Below, piece after piece: positions 1 to 9,101 of a stretch of 27,624 bases of DNA; positions within the stretch are counted from its first letter, which is position 1, and every line of letters begins with the position of its first letter. This DNA comes from CAZSLZ01 sp964607865 (lineage in GTDB: Bacteria; Vulcanimicrobiota; JAJTBE01; CAZSLZ01), in the NCBI GenBank assembly GCA_964607865.1, contig CAZSLZ010000027.1:1-27624 (forward strand), read 5' to 3'. The position numbers were made by a program, and so were the translations under genes. The notes under the pieces were generated by a model, which worked only from the letters and a program-made list of their open reading frames with translations, ran no database searches and had not been told where the DNA came from.

Positions 1-1
1 G

Positions 2-139
2 GTAGTCCGCCTCAGAATATATGTTAACGAAGGGGAAACAACTGAGGGGAAGATCGGCGACCAGGAGAAACCCAGCGCGATAAGAGTAGAACTGATCCCC
101 AACGTGGGAAAAGATAGCCCTGAATTGATTATTCGGTAA
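2..139 (+). CDS. C-terminal fragment of an unidentified protein (cut by window edge)
   Basis: An open frame enters from the left edge and ends at a TAA at 137-139, giving 45 residues. The composition is ordinary for a coding tail: charged, with alternating hydrophobics near the end (RVELIPNV, then PELIIR). No motif identifies the family, and the start lies outside the window. The 190 bases between this stop and the response-regulator start contain no convincing gene. It could be a chance open frame, since only 45 codons are visible. Confidence 0.4.
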   Translation, partial: VVRLRIYVNEGETTEGKIGDQEKPSAIRVELIPNVGKDSPELIIR

Positions 140-330
140 TCCAAGGCCTGGAACTTGCGAAATGTTTACAGCGAGTCAAAGACACAATAAAAATGGGTTT
201 TCCTGATAGATACCACATACCGGGCAAAACGCGGATACCCGATAATTTCCGAGGAGAGAATCGGGAGTGATCAGGATTTGCAGTTGACTTTCACTGCCAA
301 TTATACCGATAACAAGAATTGAGGGCAAAA

Positions 331-1026
331 ATGGACGAAAAAATTCTTGTCGTGGATGACGAAGAAGATATTGTTAATTTTTTAAGTACTATACTCATAA
401 AAGAAGGGTTCGAGGTTGCCAAAGCCTATAGCGGTGAAGAAGCTTTAACCCAGCTGAAGGCCAAGGAGCCGGATCTTATTCTGTTAGATCTTATGTTGCC
501 GGGAAAAGATGGTTTTGAAGTCTGCAAGGACATGCGTAAAACCACAAATGTTCCCATTATTATGCTTACCGCCCGGGATGAAGATATGGATAAAATTATA
601 GGATTGGAAATGGGCGCTGATGATTACGTGGTGAAGCCTTTTAATCCCAAAGAATTGCTCGCCCGCATAAAGTCAATTTTCCGCAGGGTTGCCGCCCGCT
701 CCTCGGTTGTTCAGAAAAACCTCAATATTATGAATTTAAATCTTGATATTTTTAAACGAAAAGCCTTTGTTGACGATAAAATGATAGAGTTTGCCCCCAA
801 GGAATATGATTTACTGCTGGTTCTTGCTTCCAACCCCGACAGAGTCTTTACCAGGGAAGAATTACTGCAGGAAGTATGGGGCTATGAATTCGTGGACAAC
901 CGGTCTGTGGATGTTCATATTAAGTACATAAGAGAAAAATTGGGCAAACCACTGTCAAACTGCGTGCAAACGGTGTGGGGAAAAGGTTATAAATTTGTAG
1001 ATCTGTCAATTTCCAAAGACAAATAG
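331..1026 (+). CDS. OmpR/PhoB-family response regulator
   Basis: This 231-residue protein is a DNA-binding response regulator. The receiver domain (about 3-118) has the acidic pair D9/D10, phospho-acceptor Asp53 in LLDLMLPG, Thr80 in IIMLTARDE and Lys102 in VVKPF. The winged-helix output domain (about 131-226) has the OmpR-class pattern, with FAPKEYDLL, VFTREELL, RSVDVHIKYIREKL and VWGKGYKF. The start is ATG 331, with GAGG at 321-324 about six bases upstream. A TTG at 319 is in frame but has no Shine-Dalgarno sequence. The sensor kinase starts six bases after the stop, so the two form one cotranscribed pair. Sequence and architecture place it in the PhoB/PhoP/WalR group, and I cannot decide which. 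The 11-bp-period TTAACA arrays elsewhere in the window match the operator type of this group. Confidence 0.95.
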   Translation: MDEKILVVDDEEDIVNFLSTILIKEGFEVAKAYSGEEALTQLKAKEPDLILLDLMLPGKDGFEVCKDMRKTTNVPIIMLTARDEDMDKIIGLEMGADDYVVKPFNPKELLARIKSIFRRVAARSSVVQKNLNIMNLNLDIFKRKAFVDDKMIEFAPKEYDLLLVLASNPDRVFTREELLQEVWGYEFVDNRSVDVHIKYIREKLGKPLSNCVQTVWGKGYKFVDLSISKDK

Positions 1027-1032
1027 TTCATT

Positions 1033-3213
1033 ATGAAAAGCATAAGAAGTAAACTTACCCTTTCATATTTAATCATTATTCTGATTTCCATGGCTGTAAC
1101 CAGTTTTTTCTTTCAGTCAAGAATGAGACAGGTTCTGGAAGATAGTTTGAAAAAGGAATCTTTTGCCCAGGCCAGGGTAGTGGCGGATACCATCAGCTCC
1201 CTTTCGCTTGGCCCCGAGGATATAATCGGCCCGGCGGAAAACCTTACCGACAGATACTCGGAAAACAAAGAAAAACAACTCAAGGTATATTCAACCGGAG
1301 GTTATCTTATTGCCAATTCCAGGGAACCAAATATCGGTTATCTGGATTCGGGTTTTAAAAAAATCAACCAGCTGTTTCCCCCCACAGCTGCCCCCGGCAC
1401 TCCAATCATCTGGAATCAATCCAATTCCTTTGAAAAATCGTTTTATCACAAAACCTGGCCGGTAGTATCGAATGATAACACGGTGGGGGCTCTGGATATT
1501 TCAATTGTGGAGAAACCAGGACTCTCAGAAGAAAAAAAAGAAACTGTTTATACAAATATTGATAAAATAGGAACCGATATCCTGACTGCATTCAATACGT
1601 TGCCCCCTCAGGCTCAGACCATATCTGAACTGGAAATTATTATAAATAAGAATAATATGGTGGGAAACCTTGCCAGGGCAAGAATTTATAACAGTGAAGG
1701 ATATCTGTTGGCCAATACCCAGAACCTGGAAGCTGATATAGTTAAGTCCATCAATAGCCAGGAAAGGCTTTCCTGGTTTGTTCCAGGCAGCAATGAGCGC
1801 CTTTTGAGTGTCGCTATTCCCGTCAAAAGCGGGCTGGGAAAAGTCCAACTGGGTATCCTGGTACTTTCCACATCAATGCAGAATATTGATGTTATTTATG
1901 GCGAATTGAGGCAGGTTCTCTTCTTCGCTATTATAGTTTCTCTGGTGGTTACAACTATCATTTCCCTGTTTCTGGCATTCGGGCTGATAAGGCCCCTTAC
2001 CAAGATAGAAGATGCTGCAAACCGTATAAGCAAGGGAGACTTTTCCGTGGATATCAGCTACGAGGGCAGTGATGAAATTAAATCGGTGGTTGATGCAATA
2101 AATTATATGTCATCGCAAATTCAGACAAATATCAATCAGATATCAGGTGAAAAAGATAAAATTAACGCCCTTCTGTCAGCTTTACCCGATGGTGTTATAG
2201 CCTTGAATTCTGATGGCCAGATACAGTTTTTGAATACCACGGCCCTGGAATTTATTGACGTCAGCGGCGAAGAAGCTGTGGGCAAAAACCTGTTTGACCT
2301 GCGGCAGGACCCCGAGCTGAAGGAATTCTTTGATGAAGGCAAAGAGAAGGATAGTTTATACACCAGGGAAATTTCGTTTCCTCCCAATATTTTAAAACTT
2401 CATCTTATACCCTACGGCGAAAAAACCGAAATAGAACCGGGTATGATGATGGTTATTCAGGATGTTACCGACCTGCGAAGGCTTGAAGAAACCCGGACCA
2501 GTTTTTTAGGGGCAATTTCTCATGAACTGAGAACCCCCCTGACCATCATAAAGGGCTATTTATACACCATAATAGATGAAAAACAGGTGCAGGAAAACGA
2601 ATTAATGCAGACCGCCCTGGAAGTAATAGACAGGGAAACAGATCGCCAATCCCGACTGGTATCGGATCTTCTGGAGCTGTCCAGGCTGAGAAGCCGAAAG
2701 TTGTCTATAGAAATGGAAACTGTCAAGATTGAGGACCTGGTGGAAGAAACCGTTAACCAGCTAAGAACCAATGCCGAACGTATGGGTATAAGCCTTCAGC
2801 TTTTCAGTAATGTGCAGAACATCGAAATTTTTGCCGATAAGGACAGAATGAAACAGGTTTTTATAAACCTTATTGACAATGCGATTAAATATACTCCCCA
2901 GGATGGCAAGGTGGTGGTTCGGACCCGCCAGGCTCCCGATTTCTGGGAGGTCGAAGTGGAAGATACCGGCATGGGCATCGCCAAGGATGAATTACCATTC
3001 CTTTTTGAGAGATTCTTCCGAACCAAAGATAAGAAAAAGAAAAAATATATAAAAGGTACCGGCCTGGGAATGGCTATTGTCAAAGAAATTGTGGACGCCC
3101 ACCGGGGAATAATTGATGTCAGCAGCCGGGAAGGCGAAGGCACCAAAATTCTGGTAAAAATTCCCCTTAACCTGAAAGAAACCATAGAAAGCGAAAGAAA
3201 AAGCACCGATTAA
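1033..3213 (+). CDS. Membrane sensor histidine kinase, PhoR/WalK-type, with duplicated extracytoplasmic sensor
   Basis: This 726-residue partner of the upstream regulator has TM1 at about 8-27, an extracytoplasmic region at 28-290 and TM2 at about 296-317. HAMP (about 318-370) and a PAS domain (about 375-485) follow. HisKA has the phospho-acceptor His497 in FLGAISHELRTPL. The HATPase domain has the N box NLIDNAIKYTP (about 612-622), G1 DTGMGI (644-649), an F box around FLFERFFR and G2 GTGLGMAIVKEI. The extracytoplasmic region looks like two related modules: GYLIAN (about 90-95) and GYLLAN (about 223-228) occupy equivalent places, each followed by a predicted beta strand with PV. This suggests a double Cache/PDC-like sensor. 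No clear Shine-Dalgarno sequence precedes the ATG. Translational coupling to the regulator six bases upstream is likely. The ligand is unknown. Confidence 0.94.
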   Translation: MKSIRSKLTLSYLIIILISMAVTSFFFQSRMRQVLEDSLKKESFAQARVVADTISSLSLGPEDIIGPAENLTDRYSENKEKQLKVYSTGGYLIANSREPNIGYLDSGFKKINQLFPPTAAPGTPIIWNQSNSFEKSFYHKTWPVVSNDNTVGALDISIVEKPGLSEEKKETVYTNIDKIGTDILTAFNTLPPQAQTISELEIIINKNNMVGNLARARIYNSEGYLLANTQNLEADIVKSINSQERLSWFVPGSNERLLSVAIPVKSGLGKVQLGILVLSTSMQNIDVIYGELRQVLFFAIIVSLVVTTIISLFLAFGLIRPLTKIEDAANRISKGDFSVDISYEGSDEIKSVVDAINYMSSQIQTNINQISGEKDKINALLSALPDGVIALNSDGQIQFLNTTALEFIDVSGEEAVGKNLFDLRQDPELKEFFDEGKEKDSLYTREISFPPNILKLHLIPYGEKTEIEPGMMMVIQDVTDLRRLEETRTSFLGAISHELRTPLTIIKGYLYTIIDEKQVQENELMQTALEVIDRETDRQSRLVSDLLELSRLRSRKLSIEMETVKIEDLVEETVNQLRTNAERMGISLQLFSNVQNIEIFADKDRMKQVFINLIDNAIKYTPQDGKVVVRTRQAPDFWEVEVEDTGMGIAKDELPFLFERFFRTKDKKKKKYIKGTGLGMAIVKEIVDAHRGIIDVSSREGEGTKILVKIPLNLKETIESERKSTD

Positions 3214-3330
3214 TAATGTCTATATAGCAATAAGCTATTTCTGCTGTTGTAGTATGTTGGCCTGTGAGTCAGGAAATAGGTGAAATACCAGTAAATTAAA
3301 ATGGCGAACAATATGTTCCCCCATTCTTAA

Positions 3331-3420
3331 TTGGGCACGTCGCTTGGCGCTCCTCGCGATGACGAAGAACAAACGGCGGGGATGGCGTCATTGCGAGCCT
3401 CGAAGAAGCGTGGCAATCTC
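3331..3420. repeat. Inverted pair of dispersed GTCATTGCGAG-type palindromic repeats
   Basis: Two copies of one intergenic repeat face each other. The right copy runs forward from CGTCATTGCGAG at 3386-3397 and ends in GTGGCAATCTC near 3420. The left copy is its reverse complement, with CTCGCGATGACG at 3353-3364. The 12-base arms differ at one base and are separated by 21 bases. Outer similarity continues (GAGCGCCAAGCGACGTG on the left copy, AGAAGCGTGGCAAT on the right). It lies between the kinase stop and the convergent M16 peptidase stop, where it could also act as a terminator or mRNA stabiliser. Repeats with this core are known from intergenic regions of many unrelated bacteria. Confidence 0.75.
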
Positions 3421-3478
3421 AATTTAGATCAGGTTACTTCCTAACCCACTTACCCTGCGTCCGTGAGCGACCGGATAT

Positions 3479-6295
3479 TTATTTTTCCACCTGTCCCGAC
3501 ATAATTATATACATTCGGTCAGGATGCAGATATTTTTCCGCCGTAGCTTTTATGTCCTCCGGGGTTATCTGCTGATATACCTTTGCCAGGTTTTTCAGGT
3601 AGTTATCTCCCAGTTTATAATATTCGATATTCAACAACATGGAAGCTACGTTCTTGTTTGTCTGCAGTTGAACCGGCAGGCTGCCTATAAGGGAAAGCCT
3701 GGCGTCTTTCAGTTCTTTTGCTGAAGGCGCCTTGCCCTGCATATATTTCATTTGTCTTTCAACACCGTTAATTGCCCGTTCAGCTCCCACCCTATCGGTA
3801 GTAAGGGTAACACTCCATGGCCCGTCGCTTATAGATGTATTTAACTTGCTCCCTATTTTATAAGCCAGCCCCTTGTTTTTCAAATCCTGGCTTAGTCGGT
3901 TCACCACCGGCGCACCGCCCAACATATAATTCATAAGGAAAAACTTATAATAATCGGGATGAGTCCGGCTGATGCCTTTATGTCCCATAATGATTTCAAC
4001 CTGTTTGCCGGGCAAACGGTTAATCTCCCGCCGGGTGGTTTCCGCCAGTTCTACTGTGGGCATCATCAGTTGGGGGGAAGGCCCCTTTGCCTGCCAGCTG
4101 CCAAAGGCCTGCTCAAAACTCTCAATCACCTTTCCGGGCTCTATATCTCCGGTTACTGCAATGAGCATAGCTTCAGGCCTGTAATGAACCTGATAAAATT
4201 TGACTATATCGTCCAGGTTGATATTCGCAATAGTTTCATCAGTTCCCCATCGGAAATGATGAAAGGGATGGTTCCCGGGGAAAACTTCTTCATAAAAATC
4301 TTTTTCAGAAACTACAGAAAGCCTTTTGTTTAAAATATTCAGGTGAGAATTCATAAGCTTTTTTAACTTGCCAAGCTCTTCATCACTGAACCCGGGATTG
4401 GTAACAACCGAGCCCAATATGGGAACTACGGTTTCCAATTTATCTGAGGGCGCCCATATCTCAAAATTGGTGTTCTGTAAACCGGTGTTAATTGTTAAAT
4501 CCGCTCCCATTGTATCCAGTTTGTTATTGAGCTCTGCCTGGGTCAGGTTTTTGTTTCCCTGCTGAAGCATATAAGCTGTCAACTTGGAAAGCCCGGCTTT
4601 TTCAGGTTTTTCATACATACTTCCTGCTTTGACCAACCCTTTTATGGTTACAGATGGGTTTATATGGTTTTCATGAATTAAGAGAACCACCCCGTTAGAT
4701 AATTTATGCCGGGTGAATTTCAAATCGTAAGGCCTGGCTTCGGGGATGGGAGGCGAATATGGCTTGGGCTTGGGCTTCGGTTGGGGTTTAGGGGCAGGTT
4801 TCTTTTTACTTTTTGCTGTCTTTTTTGCCTTAGGTTTTGCTGCCAATAAGAGGGGCTCCTTCTGCAAACTGGCAATGGAAAAGGTTGAACAACCCATTAA
4901 GGGGGTGGCCGAAGAATCATAGCTTGTTGGCTCTTCTTCAGGTAAGTCGGCTTCTTCTTTTTCTTCTATAATATTTGTTCCCCTGGGGAAAACCTTGCCC
5001 GTTACACGTTTGTGGGGAGTAAAACATTTGTTGGCCACCTTTATTATATCATCGGCAGATACACTGTCTATCCGGCCAGGGTAATCGCTTAAATATTTGT
5101 AAGAAGAGATAGCTTCATACCATGCCAGGTGTTGAGCCTGGTTGGTGATACTGTCCCTGGTTTTTATGAACTGGGCCTTCAGCCGGGTTTTGGCTTTGTT
5201 TAATTCCTCATCACTGATCGGCTCGTTTTTTAATTTTTCGATTTCAGCTGTAACAGTTTCCTCAACCTCGGAATAGTCAACTCCTGGCCTTAATGTAAAC
5301 CTGAGATAATATAATCCGGGGTCCTGGTTAGTATCCAGCCAGGCATTGACATTTCTGCATTTGCCGTTTTTGGTGAGAGCCTGGTTGAGCCTGGCGGTTT
5401 TTCCTCCGGTAAGAATGCTGTCAATAACCGCCATAGCATAAAGATCATCGTCTTTCACCGAGGGGGAGCGATAAGAAATGTGAAGAAGAGGAAGGTTACC
5501 CTGTTCATAAATTTTTACTTCCTTCTCAGCCACCGGAGGCGCCTGAACAAACTCCAGGTTTGAGTAGCCCGGCGAATTTCTGGCATCGGTAAAGAACTTT
5601 TTTATAAGAGTTTTGGTTTTTGCGGTATTGAAGTTTCCCACCACTGCCATTACAGCGTTCTTTGGAGTGTAATTGGTCTTATAATACCATTTTACCTGGT
5701 TCAGGGTCAGGTTTTGTATGTCCTCGTTGTAACCCTGCGCCGGCCACATATAAGGATGGTGAATAAAAGATGAGGCGCGAACCTGTTTCCATAACTGATA
5801 AGATGGCTTACTCTCGTAGGCTGCAGCTTCTGCGAGAATGATCTTTTTTTCCATATTTAAATCCTCGGCGGTAAGCTCGGCATTTTTCATGCGGTCAGCT
5901 TCAATATGCAGCGCCAATTCCAGATACTCAGGGGCAAGGGTTTCATAAAAACCTGAAACATCATTGGAAGTAAAAGCATTGAAATCTGCGCCCACACGGT
6001 TTAATACAGCTGCCATTCTACCCTTGGGATATTTCTTTGTATTCTTATGCAGCATATGCTCCAATACATGGGTAATGCCAGTAATGCCGATACGCTCGTT
6101 GCGGGAGCCCACCCTGTAGATAACCGCCAGGGAAACCACCGGAGATTCGGGAATCTTTTGCAATAATATGGTCATTCCATTTTTAAGTTTGAATCTTTCT
6201 ACAGGATAGTTTACGGCAAAAACCGCCGAACTTAAAACAGTTAGTAATAGTAAGACAGATACCAGAAATTTCTTTACTTTCATTCTCTTCATCAT
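3479..6295 (-). CDS. Secreted M16 (pitrilysin-family) zinc metallopeptidase, two-domain
   Basis: This 938-residue protein begins with a basic stretch and hydrophobic core ending in AVFA (about residues 5-27), a signal peptide for export. The first M16 unit carries the inverted zinc motif HVLEH at 76-80, with a plausible third ligand at Glu156. A Lys/Pro-rich linker (about 495-540) joins a second M16-like unit that lacks HxxEH (LSKLTAYML in its place), as expected for the inactive partner half of the clam-shell. Typical roles are degradation of oligopeptides or processing of exported proteins. The start is ambiguous among three close ATGs (6295, 6292, 6283), with AAGG just upstream of the first. 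The gene is divergent from the kinase-like/SNF2 gene across about 125-150 bases. A TATAAT on the minus strand at 6411-6416 is a possible -10. Confidence 0.93.
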   Translation of the reverse strand: MMKRMKVKKFLVSVLLLLTVLSSAVFAVNYPVERFKLKNGMTILLQKIPESPVVSLAVIYRVGSRNERIGITGITHVLEHMLHKNTKKYPKGRMAAVLNRVGADFNAFTSNDVSGFYETLAPEYLELALHIEADRMKNAELTAEDLNMEKKIILAEAAAYESKPSYQLWKQVRASSFIHHPYMWPAQGYNEDIQNLTLNQVKWYYKTNYTPKNAVMAVVGNFNTAKTKTLIKKFFTDARNSPGYSNLEFVQAPPVAEKEVKIYEQGNLPLLHISYRSPSVKDDDLYAMAVIDSILTGGKTARLNQALTKNGKCRNVNAWLDTNQDPGLYYLRFTLRPGVDYSEVEETVTAEIEKLKNEPISDEELNKAKTRLKAQFIKTRDSITNQAQHLAWYEAISSYKYLSDYPGRIDSVSADDIIKVANKCFTPHKRVTGKVFPRGTNIIEEKEEADLPEEEPTSYDSSATPLMGCSTFSIASLQKEPLLLAAKPKAKKTAKSKKKPAPKPQPKPKPKPYSPPIPEARPYDLKFTRHKLSNGVVLLIHENHINPSVTIKGLVKAGSMYEKPEKAGLSKLTAYMLQQGNKNLTQAELNNKLDTMGADLTINTGLQNTNFEIWAPSDKLETVVPILGSVVTNPGFSDEELGKLKKLMNSHLNILNKRLSVVSEKDFYEEVFPGNHPFHHFRWGTDETIANINLDDIVKFYQVHYRPEAMLIAVTGDIEPGKVIESFEQAFGSWQAKGPSPQLMMPTVELAETTRREINRLPGKQVEIIMGHKGISRTHPDYYKFFLMNYMLGGAPVVNRLSQDLKNKGLAYKIGSKLNTSISDGPWSVTLTTDRVGAERAINGVERQMKYMQGKAPSAKELKDARLSLIGSLPVQLQTNKNVASMLLNIEYYKLGDNYLKNLAKVYQQITPEDIKATAEKYLHPDRMYIIMSGQVEK

Positions 6296-6445
6296 CCTTA
6301 ACTAGGTTTTGCTTCATCTTTATTCCCCAAACACTGAAGGGTTCCTTCAATCTAACATCAACAGGGGTTTTAATAGCTTCCAAGGGATATTTTAACTAAA
6401 GGGGAATGAAATTATAACAATTTGTTGGAGGAACTTTTAAATCGA

Positions 6446-9088
6446 ATGCTGACTGCAGGTTACATACTTCAGGATAGATTTCAGATTAACCGTGTTATTT
6501 CAAGGGGTTTTTGTTCCCTCATTTATGAAGCTCAGGATATGATCATGAGCCGAAAGATGGTGGTAAAGGAATTTGACCCGAGAGGGGCTGACACCGATAT
6601 CCGGGTTCACCTGGAAAAACGATTTTTTAACGAGCCGAAAATGTTAGCATCCATCAACTATCCGGGCTTTCCCCGGCTGTTCAACGTGATTAATGAACCT
6701 GAAAAAAAGTTCTTTGTTACCGAGTATATCGAAGGAAAATCTCTGGATACAATCCTGAAAACAGAAAAAATTCCCCTGAACCTGGTTTTAAACTATGTTC
6801 ATCAAATTCTCGATATGCTTTCCTACCTCCACAGAAGAAAACCATCAATAATATACGGCGACTTGCAACCCCAACACATTGTAATAAACTCCGATAAACT
6901 GTATATTGTTAATATGGAAAAGGCTTTCTATCCCTATGAAACACCTGTGCAAAGCGGTTATCCAGGTTATGCCGCCCCTGAACAGTATCCTCATAATCAC
7001 TATAAACCCGGGGGATTTTCTGATATTTATTCTGCAGGAGTTTTACTTTTTCAGATGCTGACAGGTGACAGCCCGGCTGAAAATTTTCCCGATTTGCCTG
7101 ATTTAAACCATTTGGATTCTGAACTTCCATCAGAACTGAAGCGGATTTTAAAACAGGTATTGGAACCTGAACCGGAAAAAAGGCTTCAGCCTGTTTCAAG
7201 ATTCAGCGCAGGAATTTCACTGGTAAAAAGTATCCTTGAAGATTCCCTGATTTGCCCAGGCTGCAATAAGAACAACCCTTCGGGTTCATTTTTCTGCGGT
7301 TTCTGCGGATCATTTCTAAAAACTGAAGAAAATATTGATGAAAAACCTGAAAAAGAAGTTGAAATAACAACATCGGCCCCGCCTTATCCCTGGCCCTCTC
7401 CCGGTGAACTTCGCCATTCTCTTTTATACCCCCGTTCAAGACTTGTAGCACGCTCACTGGGCTTCGAAAATCTCCTGACTATCGATCACAACAAAATTGA
7501 GGAATACCCACACCAGATTACAGCTGTGCATAGAGGGCTAAAAGATATGGGTGGGCGTTGTCTTCTCGCCGATGAAGTGGGGTTGGGCAAGACAATTGAA
7601 GCTGGGATAATGATGGACGAACTGAGAACCCGGGGTTTGATAAACTCAGTTTTGATAATTGTTCCCTCTCATTTGAAATATCAATGGAAAGATGAGATGT
7701 GGGTCAAATTTGATGAGAAGTTCAGGTTATATACTTCTCCGGGCAGTATTGATTTTGAGAAGGATAAGAAAGTAATAATTTCCCTGGCGGCGGCAAGCCG
7801 GCGTGGCAAAACCAGGGATGCTGTCCTGGCAAAGAAATGGGACCTGGTTATTGTTGATGAGGCCCACCATATAAAAAACCGCAAAACCTTACGCTGGAAA
7901 TTAATCGATCAAATAAACAAGGAATATATTTTGCTTCTTACCGCCACTCCGGTTCACAACCAATTGTCAGATCTTTTCAGCCTGATATCTGTTTTAAAAC
8001 CGGGACATTTAAAAAACATTAATTATTTTAAAGCCAATTTCATGGATCCCCAGAACCCACGGAAAGTGAAAAACTCCGAACAACTGAAAACACTGTTGAA
8101 AGATGTAATGATCCGCACCCGCAGGGCAGATGCCCTGATTAAATTTCCCCGCCGTGTTGCCTTTACCCGGCTGGTTGAATTGAACCAGCGGGAAAAGAAG
8201 CTTTATAATGAGGTTACAGCCTACATAAAGGAGCTTTCTTTGGATTCTTCAAGTTCAACACCTTTCGGCCTGGTTAATCTTATACAGCGTTTGAGTTCTT
8301 CTCCGGCTGCAGCTTCCACCACCCTGAAAAAACTTTCAGAAAACCAGAAGTTATTTAATGAACAGCAGCGGGCCCGCTGGCATGAATATTATCTTCTGGC
8401 AAGGGAGATGGGAGAGCCCGCCAAGGCGGGGCATTTGCTGGACATTATCAACAGCGCATCAGATAAAGTTGTGGTTTTTACCGACCATGTTCCTACACAG
8501 AAATTTCTGGGGAAATACCTGAACACTGCTGATATTACAACTTATTTATACCGGGGGAATTCCAACGAAAAGAAGGAGGTTCTGGAGAAATTCCGGGAAG
8601 GCGGCCGCGCCCTCATAGTCCCTAAATCAGGAGGCGAAGGGTTGAACCTGCAGCATATGACCAATATTCTGGTTAATTATGATTTGCCCTGGAACCCTAT
8701 GAAACTGGAGCAGAGAATTGGCAGGTTACAGAGGCTGGGCCAGGACCGTGATGTCTATGTATTCAACCTGGTGGGAAAAAATACGGTGGAAGCCTATATT
8801 CTTGAAATTCTGGAGGAAAAGATTAAAATGTTTCAACTGGCGGTGGGCCAGCTGGATTTGATTCTGGGTACCCGGTTTGAAGAGGAACGATCTTTCGAAA
8901 ATGTCATCTGGAAACGGATACTTTCTGCCTCTGACGTGGACAGGATCAGGGAAGAGGTCTTATCGGTGGGCGAGGTGCTGGAAAGAGGGTTGCAGGAAAG
9001 TAAAAAGGTTGAGGAAAATGTTACCGTGATGGATCAACTCTCCTTCCTGCCCGAAGCCCCTCAATATGAAGACTGCAACAAAGTTTAG
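6446..9088 (+). CDS. Fusion: degenerate Ser/Thr kinase-like domain, zinc ribbon, SNF2/RapA-type helicase
   Basis: The protein has 880 residues from ATG 6446; TTG codons at 6422 and 6425 are in frame. GGAGG at 6427-6431 precedes the ATG by 14 bases, so the start is uncertain. Residues about 6-265 follow the protein-kinase fold: Lys41 in VVKEF, Glu63 of helix C, AAPEQY near 177 and SDIYSAG near 193. The catalytic loop reads YGDLQPQH (Asp139 kept; Lys becomes Gln141, Asn becomes His144) and DFG reads NME (156-158). The domain is therefore probably inactive or atypical. A CxxC/CxxC ribbon follows (Cys270, 273, 284, 287). The SNF2 ATPase has DEVGLGKT (Lys382), DEAH (471-474), LLTATP, GGEGLNLQ and the motif VI region QRIGRLQRLGQ. 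It is likely a chromatin or RNA-polymerase remodeller regulated by the kinase-like module. No defence genes adjoin it. Confidence 0.9.
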   Translation: MLTAGYILQDRFQINRVISRGFCSLIYEAQDMIMSRKMVVKEFDPRGADTDIRVHLEKRFFNEPKMLASINYPGFPRLFNVINEPEKKFFVTEYIEGKSLDTILKTEKIPLNLVLNYVHQILDMLSYLHRRKPSIIYGDLQPQHIVINSDKLYIVNMEKAFYPYETPVQSGYPGYAAPEQYPHNHYKPGGFSDIYSAGVLLFQMLTGDSPAENFPDLPDLNHLDSELPSELKRILKQVLEPEPEKRLQPVSRFSAGISLVKSILEDSLICPGCNKNNPSGSFFCGFCGSFLKTEENIDEKPEKEVEITTSAPPYPWPSPGELRHSLLYPRSRLVARSLGFENLLTIDHNKIEEYPHQITAVHRGLKDMGGRCLLADEVGLGKTIEAGIMMDELRTRGLINSVLIIVPSHLKYQWKDEMWVKFDEKFRLYTSPGSIDFEKDKKVIISLAAASRRGKTRDAVLAKKWDLVIVDEAHHIKNRKTLRWKLIDQINKEYILLLTATPVHNQLSDLFSLISVLKPGHLKNINYFKANFMDPQNPRKVKNSEQLKTLLKDVMIRTRRADALIKFPRRVAFTRLVELNQREKKLYNEVTAYIKELSLDSSSSTPFGLVNLIQRLSSSPAAASTTLKKLSENQKLFNEQQRARWHEYYLLAREMGEPAKAGHLLDIINSASDKVVVFTDHVPTQKFLGKYLNTADITTYLYRGNSNEKKEVLEKFREGGRALIVPKSGGEGLNLQHMTNILVNYDLPWNPMKLEQRIGRLQRLGQDRDVYVFNLVGKNTVEAYILEILEEKIKMFQLAVGQLDLILGTRFEEERSFENVIWKRILSASDVDRIREEVLSVGEVLERGLQESKKVEENVTVMDQLSFLPEAPQYEDCNKV

Positions 9089-9101
9089 AGAGGATGGTTT
9101 G

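Noticed and set aside
319..330. TTG start four codons upstream for the response regulator
   Set aside because: The ATG at 331 has GAGG at a proper distance and the family begins right there; the TTG has no ribosome site.
6446..9088. Part of a BREX or DISARM defence system
   Set aside because: Kinase and SNF2 domains occur in those systems, but no methylase, PglZ, BrxC or other defence gene is nearby; the neighbours are a peptidase and secreted proteins.
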